This document shows, piece by piece, positions 38,390-49,060 of a DNA stretch of 64,000 nucleotides. The position numbers were made by a program, and so were the translations under genes. This DNA comes from Pseudoglutamicibacter cumminsii (GTDB taxonomy: Bacteria; Actinomycetota; Actinomycetes; Actinomycetales; Micrococcaceae): NCBI RefSeq assembly GCF_003143995.1, contig NZ_QFWG01000001.1:310001-374000 (forward strand), read 5' to 3'. The stretch's first letter is position 1. Each line of letters begins with the position of its first letter. A model generated the notes under the pieces. That model ran no database searches. It saw nothing but the letters and a program-made list of their open reading frames with translations, and was not told the DNA's origin.

Positions 38390-41300
38390 TCAGCCTTCCT
38401 GCCCCGAAGCATCAGCCGCACCTGCCGCTTCGACCGTGGCACTCGGCGCATCGACATTCGCGGCCTCAGTGGTGAGCTCAACGGCAAGGGTTTCCCCCGC
38501 GACAAGCTCGCGGTGCGCCTCAACCGCATCGACGACCGACTGCTCAGCGCGGACCACGACTTTGGCACGCTGGCCCACGCTCAAACCAGAATCACGGCGC
38601 GCGGCCTGGATCACGCGGATCACGTCACGAGCCACGCCCTCTGCTTCAAGCTCAGGGGTCACCTCGGTATCCAGGACCACGAAGCCGCCCGTCGGCAGAA
38701 CCGCTGCCGCGCGAGCGCCAGCCGAACCCTCATCCACGACGGTGGTCAGCGTGTACTCGCCCTCTTCCAGAGCAAGACCACCAGCGGTCACGGTGCCGTC
38801 CTCAGCAAGAGACCAGTCTCCGGTCTTCGACGCCTTGATCGCCTGCTGAACCTGCTCACCCAAACGCGGGCCAGCAACGCGAGCGTTCACGACCAACGTG
38901 CGCGTGATTCCGTACGAAGCCTCATCGACCTCGGCAGCATCAGCCAAGCGAACCTCCTTGAGGTTCAGCTCATCCGCGATGATGTCAGCAAACGTACCCT
39001 TCAACGCATCCGCGCCATCGACCACAACATCCATCGCTGCCAGAGGCAAGCGGACGCGCAACTGATGCGCCTTACGCAAGCTCGAGCCCTGGGACGTGAT
39101 CGAACGAGTCAAGTTCATGAGCTCAACCAGTTGCGGATCCTGCGGGAACTTGTCCGCATCCGGGTAATCCGTGAGGTGCACCGAGCGGCCACCCGTCAGG
39201 CCACGCCACATCTCCTCGGTCGCCAACGGCAACAGCGGAGCAGCAACACGGCACACCGTCTCCAAGACTGTGTACAGAACGTCCATCGCCTCGGTGTCTT
39301 CATCGAAGAAACGATGGCGAGAACGGCGCACGTACCAGTTGGTCAGCAAGTCAGTGAAACGACGCAGAGCCTCGGTTGCCCCAGCGACCTCGTAGTGGTC
39401 CATCGATTCACGCACATCGCGCACCAAGTCGCCAGTAGCGGCCAGCAAGAAACGATCCAACGGATCCTTCGCATCGTAGCGTTCCTGAGCGTCATAGCCT
39501 TTGCCGCCGAACGAGGAGTTTGCGTACAGAGTGAAGAAGTACCACGTGCTCCACAACGGCAGAAGAACCTGGCGAACGCCCTCGCGGATGCCCTCCTCCG
39601 TGACGATCAAGTTACCGCCACGCAAGATAGGCGAAGACATCAGGAACCAGCGCATCGCGTCGGAACCGTCGCGGTCCAGGACCTCGTTGACGTCCGGATA
39701 GTTCCGCAGCGACTTCGACATCTTCTGGCCATCCGAACCCAGCACGATGCCGTGCGAGATCACGTTGGTGAACGCCGGGCGGCCGAACAGCGCGGTCGCG
39801 AGGATGTGCATCGTGTAGAACCAGCCGCGGGTCTGGCCGATGTATTCGACGATGAAGTCAGCAGGGTTGTGGGTGTCGAACCACTCTTCGTTGCTGAACG
39901 GGTAGTGCACCTGCGCGTACGGCATCGAGCCCGAATCGAACCACACGTCCAAAACGTCCTCGACGCGGCGCATCACGCCGTTGCAACCGTCGCCGCAGCA
40001 TTCGGAGCCGCACTCGACCGTGAGCTCGTCGATGAACGGACGGTGCATGTCGACCTCGCCCTCGTGGTTGCGAGGCAAGCGACCGAAGCGTTCCTCGATC
40101 TCAGCGAGCGAACCGAAAACCTCGATGTGGTCGCATTCGCCGCAGTCACACTTCCACACCGGGATCGGCGAACCCCAGAAACGGTTACGGGAGATCGACC
40201 AGTCACGAGCGTTCTCAAGCCACTTACCGAACTGTCCATCCTTGACGTTGGACGGGATCCAGTTGATCTGCTGGTTGAGATCCAGCATGTCCTGCTTGAA
40301 ATCAGTGACCTTGACGTACCACGACGTGATCGCTCGGTAGATCAGCGGGGTGCGGCAACGCCAGCAGTGTGGATACGAGTGGTTATAGGTTGCCTGACGC
40401 ATGAGCCGGCCACGCGACTTGAGGTTCGCGATGATCGCCGGGTTCGCATCGAAAACCTGAACGCCAGCGATCGCATCCAGATCAGTGCCCTTGAAGAACG
40501 GCAAGAAACGGCCGCCCTCATCCACCGACAAGATCACAGGGATCCCGTTGGCTTCACACACCCGCTGGTCATCCTCACCATAGGCAGGAGCCTGGTGAAC
40601 CACACCGGTACCGTCGGTGGTCGTGACATAGTCATCGACCAAGATCCGGTAGGCGTTCGAGGTATCGAACTTCTCGTTATCAGCCAAAACCGACCACAGC
40701 GGCTCATAGTGCAAGCCATCCAACTGCTCACCCGCGTAGGTGGCGACCACCGCATCGTGCGCTGCAGCCGCATCCGCATAGCCGAGGTCCTTGGCGTGAG
40801 CCGGGATCAGATCCTTGGCCAGCAAGTAGCGAGCGCCAGCCTCGACCGTGTTGGTCTTCGGCTGCTCAGGGCCAGCAGGGAGCACCGCGTACTCGATCTC
40901 CGGGCCCACGACGAGCGAAAGGTTCGTTGGCAGAGTCCACGGGGTCGTCGTCCACGCGAGCACAGCGACGCCCGTGAGCTCATCCGCGAGCGGGTTGTCG
41001 CCGGCCGCGGTGATCGGGAACGTGACCGTGACCGTTGGGTCCTGGCGGTCCTTGTAAACGTCCTCATCCATACGAAGCTCATGGTTTGACAACGGCGTCT
41101 CATCGCGCCAGCAGTACGGGAGGACGCGGAAGCCCTCGTATGTGAGGCCCTTATCGTGCAGCGTCTTGAACGCCCACAAAACCGACTCCATGAACGACGG
41201 ATTGAGGGTCTTGTAGTCGTTCTCGAAGTCGACCCAACGCGCCTGGCGGGTCACATACGTCTGCCACTCTTCGGTGTACTTGAGCACCGACTCACGGCAG

Positions 41301-41704
41301 GCTGCGTTGAACTTGTCGATCCCCATCTCCAGGATCTCGTTCTTATCGGTCATGCCGAGCTGCTTCATCGCCTCAAGCTCAGCCGGCAGACCGTGCGTAT
41401 CCCACCCGAAGCGGCGCTCGACGCGGCGGCCACGTTGCGTCTGATAGCGGGCCACGAGGTCCTTGACGTAGCCAGTCAGAAGGTGGCCGTAATGCGGCAG
41501 GCCGTTAGCGAACGGAGGGCCGTCATAGAAAACAAACTCGTTCTCGCCGCCCTCGCGCTGATCAATCGAGGCCTGGAACGTGCCGTCCTTTTCCCAGAAC
41601 TCGAGGATGCGCTCCTCGATCGAAGGGAAATGCGGCGACGACGGGGTCTCACCCGACGGGTCAGTCGTTACGCGAGGATAGTGGGTTTCACCGGGATTGC
41701 TCAT
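38390..41704 (-). CDS. ileS: Isoleucyl-tRNA synthetase
   Basis: A class I synthetase of 1104 residues from the ATG at 41704 ([10 protein letters not shown]), with GGAAGG eight bases before it. The HIGH motif appears as PHYGHL and the KMSKS motif as [12 protein letters not shown]. The editing domain and the long C-terminal domain place it in the eukaryote-like IleS2 class, whose members tend to resist mupirocin. The open frame runs upstream through the T-box leader, which is not coding. It heads the ileS-folC-DUF4233-ndk group. Confidence 0.98.
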   Translation of the reverse strand: MSNPGETHYPRVTTDPSGETPSSPHFPSIEERILEFWEKDGTFQASIDQREGGENEFVFYDGPPFANGLPHYGHLLTGYVKDLVARYQTQRGRRVERRFGWDTHGLPAELEAMKQLGMTDKNEILEMGIDKFNAACRESVLKYTEEWQTYVTRQARWVDFENDYKTLNPSFMESVLWAFKTLHDKGLTYEGFRVLPYCWRDETPLSNHELRMDEDVYKDRQDPTVTVTFPITAAGDNPLADELTGVAVLAWTTTPWTLPTNLSLVVGPEIEYAVLPAGPEQPKTNTVEAGARYLLAKDLIPAHAKDLGYADAAAAHDAVVATYAGEQLDGLHYEPLWSVLADNEKFDTSNAYRILVDDYVTTTDGTGVVHQAPAYGEDDQRVCEANGIPVILSVDEGGRFLPFFKGTDLDAIAGVQVFDANPAIIANLKSRGRLMRQATYNHSYPHCWRCRTPLIYRAITSWYVKVTDFKQDMLDLNQQINWIPSNVKDGQFGKWLENARDWSISRNRFWGSPIPVWKCDCGECDHIEVFGSLAEIEERFGRLPRNHEGEVDMHRPFIDELTVECGSECCGDGCNGVMRRVEDVLDVWFDSGSMPYAQVHYPFSNEEWFDTHNPADFIVEYIGQTRGWFYTMHILATALFGRPAFTNVISHGIVLGSDGQKMSKSLRNYPDVNEVLDRDGSDAMRWFLMSSPILRGGNLIVTEEGIREGVRQVLLPLWSTWYFFTLYANSSFGGKGYDAQERYDAKDPLDRFLLAATGDLVRDVRESMDHYEVAGATEALRRFTDLLTNWYVRRSRHRFFDEDTEAMDVLYTVLETVCRVAAPLLPLATEEMWRGLTGGRSVHLTDYPDADKFPQDPQLVELMNLTRSITSQGSSLRKAHQLRVRLPLAAMDVVVDGADALKGTFADIIADELNLKEVRLADAAEVDEASYGITRTLVVNARVAGPRLGEQVQQAIKASKTGDWSLAEDGTVTAGGLALEEGEYTLTTVVDEGSAGARAAAVLPTGGFVVLDTEVTPELEAEGVARDVIRVIQAARRDSGLSVGQRAKVVVRAEQSVVDAVEAHRELVAGETLAVELTTEAANVDAPSATVEAAGAADASGQEG

Positions 41705-41940
41705 TGGCGCCCTTCCAGTTCTTAGACCCGGGTTCGCCAGGTCATGATCGTAGGAAAGGGGACGAACCGGCCGATGCGACGCATCAGTGGCCCGCGGTAC
41801 CACCCCGATTGCTGGCGCTAAGAAACGTCAGCCACTCGTGTTCAGCTGTAACGGGCTGTCCCGTCCGGTTCTACTCACCCGCCGATGCTGTGGCTGGTTT
41901 TCTTCCGGAAGGCTCGCCGGTGATTGCCGGGTCAGTGCCT
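41705..41940 (-). promoter_or_regulatory. Isoleucine T-box riboswitch in the ileS leader
   Basis: The minus strand carries the T-box core GGTGGTACCGCGG (41792-41804), the sequence that pairs with the uncharged tRNA 3' end. A short hairpin near the RNA start presents ATC, an Ile codon, at 41922-41924 as the likely specifier within CCGG-CAATCA-CCGG. A -10-like GATAAT (41943-41948) puts the 5' end near 41936. No T-tract terminator separates it from ileS, and CCCCTTTCC can pair with the ribosome-binding GGAAGG. It therefore looks like the translational, short stem I type of actinobacteria. Confidence 0.88.
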
Positions 41941-41997
41941 TAATTATCTGTCAATGATTTTAGCTGAAATGGCCGCGAAAGCCATCACAGCCGCGAG

Positions 41998-42804
41998 CTA
42001 CTTCTGGCCGAGTGTGCCGCGAATCACTTTATGTTGCGCGGCCTGCGCTACAGGCCGAATCACTACCTCATCGATATTCACGTGATGCGGAGCGTTCACC
42101 GCAAAAGCAACGACCGAGGCGACATCCTCGGCAGTCAACGGTTTCTCGACGCCCTCGTACACCGCATCGGCCCGCTCCTGGTCACCGCCGAAGCGGCGCA
42201 GTGAGAACTCTTCGGTGGCAACCATGCCCGGCAATACCTCAATCACACGCACGTTGTTCTCCGCCTCTTCAAGGCGCAGAACCTGGGTCAATGCTCGCTC
42301 CGCGGACTTCGCCGCGTTATAGCCAGCCCCGCCCTCATACGAGACCATGCCCGCGGTCGAGGTGAGGTTCAGAACCGTACCGCCACCATCCACAGCACGT
42401 AGATGCGGAAGCAACGCCTTCGTGACCTTGAGCGTACCGATCACGTTGTTGTTGTACATCCACTGCCAATTCTCAAGATCAGCCTCTGCCACCGACTCCT
42501 GACCGCGCGCACCGCCGGCGATGTTGATCAGGGTGTCCGCGCCCGCATCGACCGCTGCGGCCACGATGCGTTCAACATCGGCATCCACTGAGATATCAGC
42601 GGCGACCACAGAGCAACCGGTCTCAGCAGCCAGCTCTTCCAACCTCTCGGCCCGACGCGCAACAGCAACAACATTCCAGCCGGCCTCACGCAACGCAACC
42701 ACCGTCGCGCGACCAATTCCAGCGGAAGCGCCAGTAACAACGGCGGACCGAGCGGCCGCCGCGTTAGAACCAGCAACGTTAGAAGCAGTAATCTCAGAAG
42801 CCAT
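41998..42804 (-). CDS. SDR family oxidoreductase
   Basis: A 268-residue short-chain dehydrogenase/reductase. The NAD(P) motif is TGASAGIG near residue 24, the NNNVIG segment (in place of the usual NNAG) is followed by catalytic Ser in LNLTSTAG and YNAAK, and the lineage is the classical YdfG-like group. The acceptor substrate cannot be told from sequence. RR after the second strand (VARRAERL) favours NADP. It stands alone between ileS and the divergent valS. Confidence 0.85.
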   Translation of the reverse strand: MASEITASNVAGSNAAAARSAVVTGASAGIGRATVVALREAGWNVVAVARRAERLEELAAETGCSVVAADISVDADVERIVAAAVDAGADTLINIAGGARGQESVAEADLENWQWMYNNNVIGTLKVTKALLPHLRAVDGGGTVLNLTSTAGMVSYEGGAGYNAAKSAERALTQVLRLEEAENNVRVIEVLPGMVATEEFSLRRFGGDQERADAVYEGVEKPLTAEDVASVVAFAVNAPHHVNIDEVVIRPVAQAAQHKVIRGTLGQK

Positions 42805-42881
42805 AGCCCCAACTTTACGTCGTGACGTAAACCCCAGCCCACCTCACGGCGTAACAACGCAATACATGGGACAATGGCGGC

Positions 42882-45500
42882 ATGTCTGAGAATCGTCAGG
42901 GCACAGACACGCCCGCTGAAATCAATGTTCCCGACCGCCCGGCCCTCGAAGGCCTCGAAGAGAAACTCAACCAGCGTTGGGCCGAAGAAGGCACCTACCG
43001 CTACAACGAAGACACGACCCGCGCCGAGGTCTACTCGATCGACACGCCGCCTCCAACCGCTTCCGGTTCACTCCACGTAGGCCACGTTTTCTCCTACACA
43101 CAGACCGACGTGCTGGCCCGCTACCAGCGAATGAACGGCAAGAACGTCTTCTACCCGATGGGTTGGGACGACAACGGCCTGCCAACCGAGCGCCGCGTAC
43201 AGAACTACTACGGCGTCCGCTGCGATCCCGCAGTCCCCTACGATCCTGACTACCAGCCACCAGCCCAGCCGGCTAAGAACCAGCGCGACTGGGATGCGAT
43301 CTCCCGCCACAACTTCATCGACCTGTGCCTCAAACTTTCCGAGGAAGACGAGAAAGTCTTTGAAGCACTCTTCACCCGCTTGGGCTTGTCCGTCGATTGG
43401 AACATCACGTACCGCACCATCGACGACCACTCGCGCGCGACCAGCCAGCGTGCGTTCCTTCGCGATCTGGCCGCCGGTAACGCCTACATGGCCGAAGCGC
43501 CAACGATGTGGGACGTCACCTTCCGCACCGCTGTAGCCCAGGCAGAGCTTGAAGACCGCGAAGTCGACGGCGCACAGCACCGCTTCAACTTCACCGCAGC
43601 GGATGGCCGCGGCATCGAAATCATGACGACGCGCCCTGAGCTTCTGCCGGCGTGTGTCGCTTTGGTCGCGCATCCGGACGACGAGCGCTACCAGGACCTG
43701 TTCGGGACCACCGTGACCTCGCCGCTGTTCGGCGTTGAGGTTGAGGTGCACCCTCACCCACTGGCCAAGCCGGACAAGGGTACGGGTATCGCGATGATCT
43801 GTACGTTCGGTGACGCAACCGACGTGACCTGGTGGCGCGAGCTCAACCTCCCGACCCGTTCGATTGTGGGCCGCGACGGCCGTCTGATGCGCGAAACCCC
43901 TGAGTGGATCACGTCCGAGACTGGCCGCGCCGCCTACGAAGACATGGCTGGCAAGACTATCTTCTCGGCTAAAGAATCCGTGGTTAACCAGTTGCGCGAA
44001 GCCGAGCTGTTGCTCGAAGAGCCAACCAAAATCAAGCACGCCGTCAACTTCTTCGAGAAGGGCGAACGCCCTCTCGAGATCGTGACCTCGCGCCAGTGGT
44101 ACATCCGTAACGGTGGTCGCGACGCCGAACGTCGCGACGAGCTCATCGAGCGTGGCCGCGAACTCGAATGGCACCCAGGCCACATGCGCTCCCGCTACGA
44201 GAACTGGGTTGAGGGCCTCAACGGCGACTGGCTCGTTTCCCGTCAGCGTTTCTTCGGCGTGCCGTTCCCTGTCTGGTACCCAATCACTCAGGACGGCGAA
44301 CCGGACTACGACAACCCGATCATCCCCGACGAGGCGCAGCTTCCAGTTGATCCGCTCGAGGATGTCCCAGCCGGCTACAGCGCGGATCAGCGCGATCAGC
44401 CGGGCGGCTTCATGGGTGACCCTGACGTGCTCGACACGTGGGCCACGTCCTCGCTGACCCCACAGATCGTTGGCAACTGGGGCGTTGATGATAAGCGTTT
44501 CCGCAACGTCTTCCCGTTCGATCTGCGTCCGCAGGGCCACGACATCATCCGTACCTGGCTGTTCTCGACCGTGGTGCGTTCGAACGCTCTTGAGGGCGTT
44601 GCACCGTGGAAGAACGCCGCCCTGTCGGGTTGGATCCTGGACCCAGATCGCAAGAAGATGTCCAAGTCCAAGGGCAACGTGGTCGTTCCAACCGAGATTC
44701 TGGACCAGTTCGGTTCCGATGCGGTGCGTTACTGGGCGGCATCTGCTCGCCTCGGAGCGGACACCGCGTATGAGGTTGGCCAGATGAAGATCGGCCGTCG
44801 CCTTGCTATCAAGCTGCTGAACGCATCGAAGTTCGCTTTGAACCTTGGCGCGGATGAGTCGCAGATTCTGCGCGGCTCCGCTGAGGTTGTCACGAACCCG
44901 TTGGACCGTTCGCTGTTGGCCCGCCTCGCGGATGTGATCGAGAAGGCGACCGCCGCGTTCGAGTCCTACGAGTACGCTCGTGCACTCGACCTCACGGAGT
45001 CGTTCTTCTGGGACTTCACCGACGACTATGTTGAGCTCATCAAGGACCGTGCATATGGCGGCCGTTCGGATGCCGAGACCGCGTCCGTCCGCGCTACGTT
45101 GGCCACAACGCTTGACGCTCTGCTCCGCTTGCTCGCGCCGTTCCAGCCGTTCGCTACCGAAGAGGTTTGGTCGTGGTGGCGTGCAGGTTCCGTTCACCGT
45201 GCGGCGTGGCCGAAGGCTGAGGATATCCGCGCAGGTCTCGCGGATGCTGATGTTGAAATCCTGCCGGCTGTCGGTGAGGCGCTCATCGGTTTGCGTAAGG
45301 CGAAGTCCGATGCGAAGGTCAAGCAGCGCACGCGTATCCTCTCTGGCACTATCACGGCTCCGGAGGTCACGATCGAGCGTGTGCGTGCGGCTCTTGAGGA
45401 CTTGTCTGCCGCAACTGCCGCAGATTCCCTTGAGCTGGTCGTTGGCGGCACAGAGCTGGTTGTCTCGGATGTCGAACTCGAGAAGGCTGAGGAAGCGTGA
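42882..45500 (+). CDS. valS: Valyl-tRNA synthetase
   Basis: A class I synthetase of 872 residues. The HIGH motif is GSLHVGHVFSYTQTD, the WDDNGLPTERRVQNYYGV segment is typical of ValS, and KMSKSKGNVVVP is the KMSKS loop. The C-terminal coiled-coil arm usual in E. coli ValS is very short or lacking, as in several actinobacterial enzymes. It is transcribed alone, divergent from the SDR gene, with no T-box in its 77-base upstream gap. Confidence 0.97.
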   Translation: MSENRQGTDTPAEINVPDRPALEGLEEKLNQRWAEEGTYRYNEDTTRAEVYSIDTPPPTASGSLHVGHVFSYTQTDVLARYQRMNGKNVFYPMGWDDNGLPTERRVQNYYGVRCDPAVPYDPDYQPPAQPAKNQRDWDAISRHNFIDLCLKLSEEDEKVFEALFTRLGLSVDWNITYRTIDDHSRATSQRAFLRDLAAGNAYMAEAPTMWDVTFRTAVAQAELEDREVDGAQHRFNFTAADGRGIEIMTTRPELLPACVALVAHPDDERYQDLFGTTVTSPLFGVEVEVHPHPLAKPDKGTGIAMICTFGDATDVTWWRELNLPTRSIVGRDGRLMRETPEWITSETGRAAYEDMAGKTIFSAKESVVNQLREAELLLEEPTKIKHAVNFFEKGERPLEIVTSRQWYIRNGGRDAERRDELIERGRELEWHPGHMRSRYENWVEGLNGDWLVSRQRFFGVPFPVWYPITQDGEPDYDNPIIPDEAQLPVDPLEDVPAGYSADQRDQPGGFMGDPDVLDTWATSSLTPQIVGNWGVDDKRFRNVFPFDLRPQGHDIIRTWLFSTVVRSNALEGVAPWKNAALSGWILDPDRKKMSKSKGNVVVPTEILDQFGSDAVRYWAASARLGADTAYEVGQMKIGRRLAIKLLNASKFALNLGADESQILRGSAEVVTNPLDRSLLARLADVIEKATAAFESYEYARALDLTESFFWDFTDDYVELIKDRAYGGRSDAETASVRATLATTLDALLRLLAPFQPFATEEVWSWWRAGSVHRAAWPKAEDIRAGLADADVEILPAVGEALIGLRKAKSDAKVKQRTRILSGTITAPEVTIERVRAALEDLSAATAADSLELVVGGTELVVSDVELEKAEEA

Positions 45501-45516
45501 TCTAGCAGTCACCTAC

Positions 45517-45564
45517 AGCTGAAGGGCCTCGCCACACTGAGATGTGTGGCGAGGCCCTTCAGCT
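45517..45564. terminator. Bidirectional terminator between valS and the DsbA-like gene
   Basis: Perfect 20-bp arms (45517-45536 and 45545-45564) with an 8-base loop, extendable by one pair. Located 17 bases after the valS stop, between converging genes. Confidence 0.85.
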
Positions 45565-45633
45565 TATGGGAGCTTCTTTATTGGAAACGGATCTCGTTAT
45601 TTTGCAGTGCTCGCTTTAGTCTGCAGTGTTGCG

Positions 45634-46257
45634 TTACTCTGCAGTGCTAGGCGATTCGGTGCGGCTTCGCTTGAGCTCGAAGAAGTGCGGGTAGTTGCCC
45701 AGGGTTACTGCCGCATCGAAAATCTTCCCGGCCTCTTCACCCTTAGGAACTCGAGTGATGACAGGGCCGAAGAAGCCAACGCCGTTGAGGGCCACGATCG
45801 GAGTGCCGACGTCGTCGCCTACGAGGTCCTGTGCTTCCTTCGTGGATTCACGGAGGCGAGCGTCGAAGGCCTCATCGTCCCATGCGTCCATGAGATCAGC
45901 GTCAAGGCCAAGTTCCTTGACAGCTTCCTTGACTGCTTCATAACGGTTCTCGAGCGTGTCTACGCGACCTTGGTCGTGGTAGCGTTCACCGATTTCGGTG
46001 TACAGGTCATCGAGCACTTCCGCGCCTGCACGCTGTTCGGCTGCTGCCATGACGCGCATGGCGCCCCACGACATATCGATAATCTTGCGGTAATCCGCTG
46101 GCAGGTCGCGTCCCTCGTTGACGACACCGAGGCTGATGAACTTCCAGCGGACGTCGATGTCGCGAACCTTGGTTACTTCCTTGATCCAGCGGGACGTGAC
46201 CCATGCGAACGGGCAGGACGGGTCGAGGTAGAAATCAACGGTCGTTTTCTCAGCCAT
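45634..46257 (-). CDS. DsbA-like protein, mycothiol-dependent nitroreductase type
   Basis: A 207-residue thioredoxin-fold protein closely patterned on M. tuberculosis Rv2466c: FYLDPSCPFAWVTSRWI, ISLGVVNEGRDLP, VGDDVGTPIVALNGVGFFGPV and YPHFFELKRSRTE. Rv2466c has CPWC at the active site; here it is CPFA, leaving one thiol. The ATG at 46257 has GGGAGA nine bases upstream. A mycothiol-linked monothiol reduction is plausible from family knowledge. In mycobacteria the homologue lies beside rpiB and pepN; here it sits next to clpX. Confidence 0.85.
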   Translation of the reverse strand: MAEKTTVDFYLDPSCPFAWVTSRWIKEVTKVRDIDVRWKFISLGVVNEGRDLPADYRKIIDMSWGAMRVMAAAEQRAGAEVLDDLYTEIGERYHDQGRVDTLENRYEAVKEAVKELGLDADLMDAWDDEAFDARLRESTKEAQDLVGDDVGTPIVALNGVGFFGPVITRVPKGEEAGKIFDAAVTLGNYPHFFELKRSRTESPSTAE

Positions 46258-46311
46258 ACGAGACACTCTCCCACTGGGCTCTGTTTTACAAATCAGTCGG
46301 TTTTGAGAAGC

Positions 46312-47577
46312 CTAGGCGGACTTACGTTCTTCGATGCCTTCGCGCAAAATCAGCTGAGGTTCTTTACCATCCGTGATGACGTCCTCGGTCACGATGACCT
46401 CTTCGACATCGTGGCGGCCAGGCACCTCGAACATGATCGAACCAAGCGACTCTTCGAGAATCGAACGCAAGCCGCGCGCACCAGTTCCGCGTTCGAGAGC
46501 TAGGTCAGCGATCGCGCCCAAGGCGCCTTCCTCGAACGTGAGCCGCACGCCATCGAACATAAACATCTTCTGATACTGCTTGATCAGGGCGTTCTTCGGT
46601 TCGGTCAGAATAGAGATCAGCGCATCCCGGTCAAGGTTCTCAACCGCGGTGATAACCGGCAGACGACCAATGAACTCCGGGATCAGACCAAACTTGAGAA
46701 GATCCTCTGGTTGAACGTCGGCATAGGACACTTCGTCTTCCTTGAGCGTGGTCAGCGGGGCGCCGAAGCCAATCCCCTTCCGGCCCGCACGCGACGCGAT
46801 GATGTCTTCAAGGCCTGCGAACGCACCAGCAACAATGAAGAGCACGTTCGTGGTGTCGATCTGCAGGAAGTCCTGATGCGGATGCTTACGGCCACCCTGA
46901 GGCGGAACAGATGCGACGGTGCCTTCCAAGATTTTCAGCAACGCTTGCTGAACGCCTTCACCCGAGACATCACGGGTAATCGACGGGTTCTCGGACTTAC
47001 GGGAGATCTTGTCAATCTCGTCGATGTAGATGATGCCGTGCTGGGCACGCTCTACATCGAAGTCTGCAGCCTGCAAGAGCTTCAGCAGAATGTTCTCGAC
47101 GTCCTCGCCGACGTAGCCCGCCTCAGTCAGGCTCGTCGCGTCAGCAACCGCGAACGGGACATTCAGGCGACGTGCAAGGGTTTGCGCCAGATAGGTTTTA
47201 CCAGAGCCAGTCGGCCCGACCAGCATGATGTTGGACTTCGCGACCTCAACCTCGTCAAAGTCCTTGAGAGATTCGTGGGTAGCTGAACCGGTTCCGTTGA
47301 TGCGCTTGTAGTGGTTGTAGACCGCAACGGACAGTGCGCGCTTGGCTGCTTCCTGCCCGACAACGAACTTCTCGAGGTGCTCGTAGATCTCCTGCGGGCG
47401 AGGCAACTCCATTTCCTGGGTTTCCTCAACCTCTACGCTTTCCTCTTCAATGATCTCGTTGCATACCTCGATGCAGTCATTGCAGATGTAAACGCCAGGC
47501 CCCGCGATGAGACGGCGAACCTGCTTCTGGCTCTTCCCACAGAAAGAGCATTTCAACAGATCCGTAGCTTCGCTCAC
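46312..47577 (-). CDS. clpX: ATP-dependent Clp protease ATP-binding subunit ClpX
   Basis: A 421-residue AAA+ unfoldase that feeds ClpP. The N-terminal zinc domain has C10xxC13 and [10 protein letters not shown]. Walker A is GPTGSGKT, Walker [10 protein letters not shown], the pore loop region GYVGEDVEN follows, and sensor 2 is in GARGLRS. It is the third gene after clpP1-clpP2, separated by 183 bases that contain a hairpin, so it may also have its own promoter. Confidence 0.98.
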   Translation of the reverse strand: MSEATDLLKCSFCGKSQKQVRRLIAGPGVYICNDCIEVCNEIIEEESVEVEETQEMELPRPQEIYEHLEKFVVGQEAAKRALSVAVYNHYKRINGTGSATHESLKDFDEVEVAKSNIMLVGPTGSGKTYLAQTLARRLNVPFAVADATSLTEAGYVGEDVENILLKLLQAADFDVERAQHGIIYIDEIDKISRKSENPSITRDVSGEGVQQALLKILEGTVASVPPQGGRKHPHQDFLQIDTTNVLFIVAGAFAGLEDIIASRAGRKGIGFGAPLTTLKEDEVSYADVQPEDLLKFGLIPEFIGRLPVITAVENLDRDALISILTEPKNALIKQYQKMFMFDGVRLTFEEGALGAIADLALERGTGARGLRSILEESLGSIMFEVPGRHDVEEVIVTEDVITDGKEPQLILREGIEERKSA

Positions 47578-47670
47578 GAGAACTCCTTAGAACATTCCTA
47601 CGCTGGCTTCCAGCGCGCGGTTTGACTACATCCCACTCTAGGCCAGGGGTCTGACACTTATGAGCGCATG

Positions 47671-47729
47671 AGGCGCGTGTCCACCCTCGGATCCCCTATT
47701 CTATGGGGTACCTGGGCGAACACGCGCCT
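47671..47729 (-). terminator. Hairpin between clpP2 and clpX
   Basis: An outer 10-bp stem (47671-47680 with 47720-47729) encloses an inner CCCCTA/TATGGGG hairpin. It begins about 30 bases past the clpP2 stop and could partly separate clpP1P2 from clpX expression. Confidence 0.5.
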
Positions 47730-47760
47730 TATGCTTGGGCGGTTCTTATGCGTTTCTTAG

Positions 47761-48417
47761 TTATGAACGCGTCATCTTACGCGAGGTCACAACCTCGTCA
47801 ATCAGACCGTATTCCTTAGCACCGGCGGCAGTCATGAACAGGTCGCGTTCAATATCCTTGTCGACCTGCTCAGAAGACTGATTCGACAGGTCTGCAAGCG
47901 TGTCAGCGAGCCACTGACGCATACGCAAGACCTCATCGGCCTGAATCTGCAGATCAGTTGCCGTGCCGCGTTCGCCGCCGCCCATCGCAGGCTGGTGAAT
48001 CAGAACGCGAGCGTTCGGCAACGCAAGGCGCTTGCCTGGGGTACCAGCAGCAAGCAACACAGCTGCCGCGGAAGCTGCCTGGCCGAGGCACACCGTCTGA
48101 ATCTCCGGGCGGATGAACTGCATCGTGTCGTAGATAGCGGTCATCGCGGTGAACGAGCCACCCGGCGAGTTGATGTACATCGTGATATCGCGCTCAGGGT
48201 CCATAGATTCGAGGACCAAAAGCTGAGCCATCACGTCATCGGCGGAACCGTCATCGACCTGTGCACCCAAGAAAACGATGCGGTCTTCGAACAGCTTCGC
48301 GTATGGGTCCTGGCGCTTGAAGCCGTACGGCGTACGTTCCTCGAACTGTGGGAGGATGTAGCGGTTTTCTGGAAGGTTGCCCGCTGCCCCAGAGAAGTTC
48401 TGTGGATCAAAGTTCAT
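47761..48417 (-). CDS. clpP2: ATP-dependent Clp protease proteolytic subunit ClpP2
   Basis: A 218-residue serine peptidase, second of the tandem clpP genes. Actinobacterial ClpP works as a mixed ClpP1-ClpP2 double ring. The Ser is in GQAASAAAVLLAAG, the His in RVLIHQP, and the [14 protein letters not shown] strand is the oxyanion region. The N-terminus (MNFDPQNFSGAAGNLPENRY) is longer than in ClpP1. It starts 25 bases after clpP1. Confidence 0.95.
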   Translation of the reverse strand: MNFDPQNFSGAAGNLPENRYILPQFEERTPYGFKRQDPYAKLFEDRIVFLGAQVDDGSADDVMAQLLVLESMDPERDITMYINSPGGSFTAMTAIYDTMQFIRPEIQTVCLGQAASAAAVLLAAGTPGKRLALPNARVLIHQPAMGGGERGTATDLQIQADEVLRMRQWLADTLADLSNQSSEQVDKDIERDLFMTAAGAKEYGLIDEVVTSRKMTRS

Positions 48418-48442
48418 GAGTTCTCCTTAGAAGACGTTGGGC

Positions 48443-49060
48443 TTAGTTCTGGACGCCGCCGGTGCCGGTCACGGACGATGCGTTCACAGCGATGTGGTCG
48501 AAGAAACCGTATTCCTTGCCTTCTTCCGCAGTGAACCAGGAGTCGCGCTCGTTGTCCTTGAGGATGCGCTCGAGTGGCTGGCCGGTCTGCTCCGCGGTGA
48601 GTTCGCTCATGACCTTCTTCATGTGCAGAATCAGCTGAGCCTGAATGCGGATGTCCGATGCGGTGCCGCCGATGCCGCCGGATGGCTGGTGCATCAGGAT
48701 GCGGGCGTTAGGGGTTGCGTAGCGCTTACCCTTGGTTCCGGAGGACAGCAAGAACTGGCCCATGGAAGCTGCGAGGCCGGTAGCGACAGTCACGACGTCG
48801 TTCGGGATGAACTGCATCGTGTCGTAGATTGCCATGCCTGCGGTGATCGAGCCGCCAGGTGAGTTGATGTACAGGTAGATGTCTGCTTCAGGGTCTTCTG
48901 CCGAAAGAAGCAGCAGCTGGGAGCAGATCGTGTTCGCGATCTTGTCTTCAACCTGGCTGCCGAGCCAGATGATGCGTTCCTTCAGCAGGCGCTTGTAGAT
49001 GTAATCTTCCTGCAGTGCCGGGTCCACGGAGGACATGCTCGGCGTTTCAGAGCTCGTCAT
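48443..49060 (-). CDS. clpP1: ATP-dependent Clp protease proteolytic subunit ClpP1
   Basis: A 205-residue ClpP from the ATG at 49060 ([11 protein letters not shown]), with AGAGGGAGA upstream. The catalytic Ser is in [14 protein letters not shown] and the His in [10 protein letters not shown]. First of the tandem pair. Two ClgR-type boxes lie 115-150 bases upstream. The open frame could extend 24 codons further, but that part is unlike ClpP. Confidence 0.96.
   Translation of the reverse strand: MTSSETPSMSSVDPALQEDYIYKRLLKERIIWLGSQVEDKIANTICSQLLLLSAEDPEADIYLYINSPGGSITAGMAIYDTMQFIPNDVVTVATGLAASMGQFLLSSGTKGKRYATPNARILMHQPSGGIGGTASDIRIQAQLILHMKKVMSELTAEQTGQPLERILKDNERDSWFTAEEGKEYGFFDHIAVNASSVTGTGGVQN

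Noticed and set aside
38201-41089. A 962-codon open frame on the plus strand antisense to ileS
   Set aside because: It is a mirror frame of a strongly conserved gene with biased codon use. The translation is rich in Arg, His and Val without any domain, and has no ribosome-binding site.
41705-41803. A 33-codon N-terminal extension of ileS
   Set aside because: The region is the T-box leader; a proper ribosome-binding site precedes the ATG at 41704.
43068-45512. An 814-codon open frame antisense to valS
   Set aside because: Same reason: valS is certain on the plus strand and the reverse frame resembles no protein.
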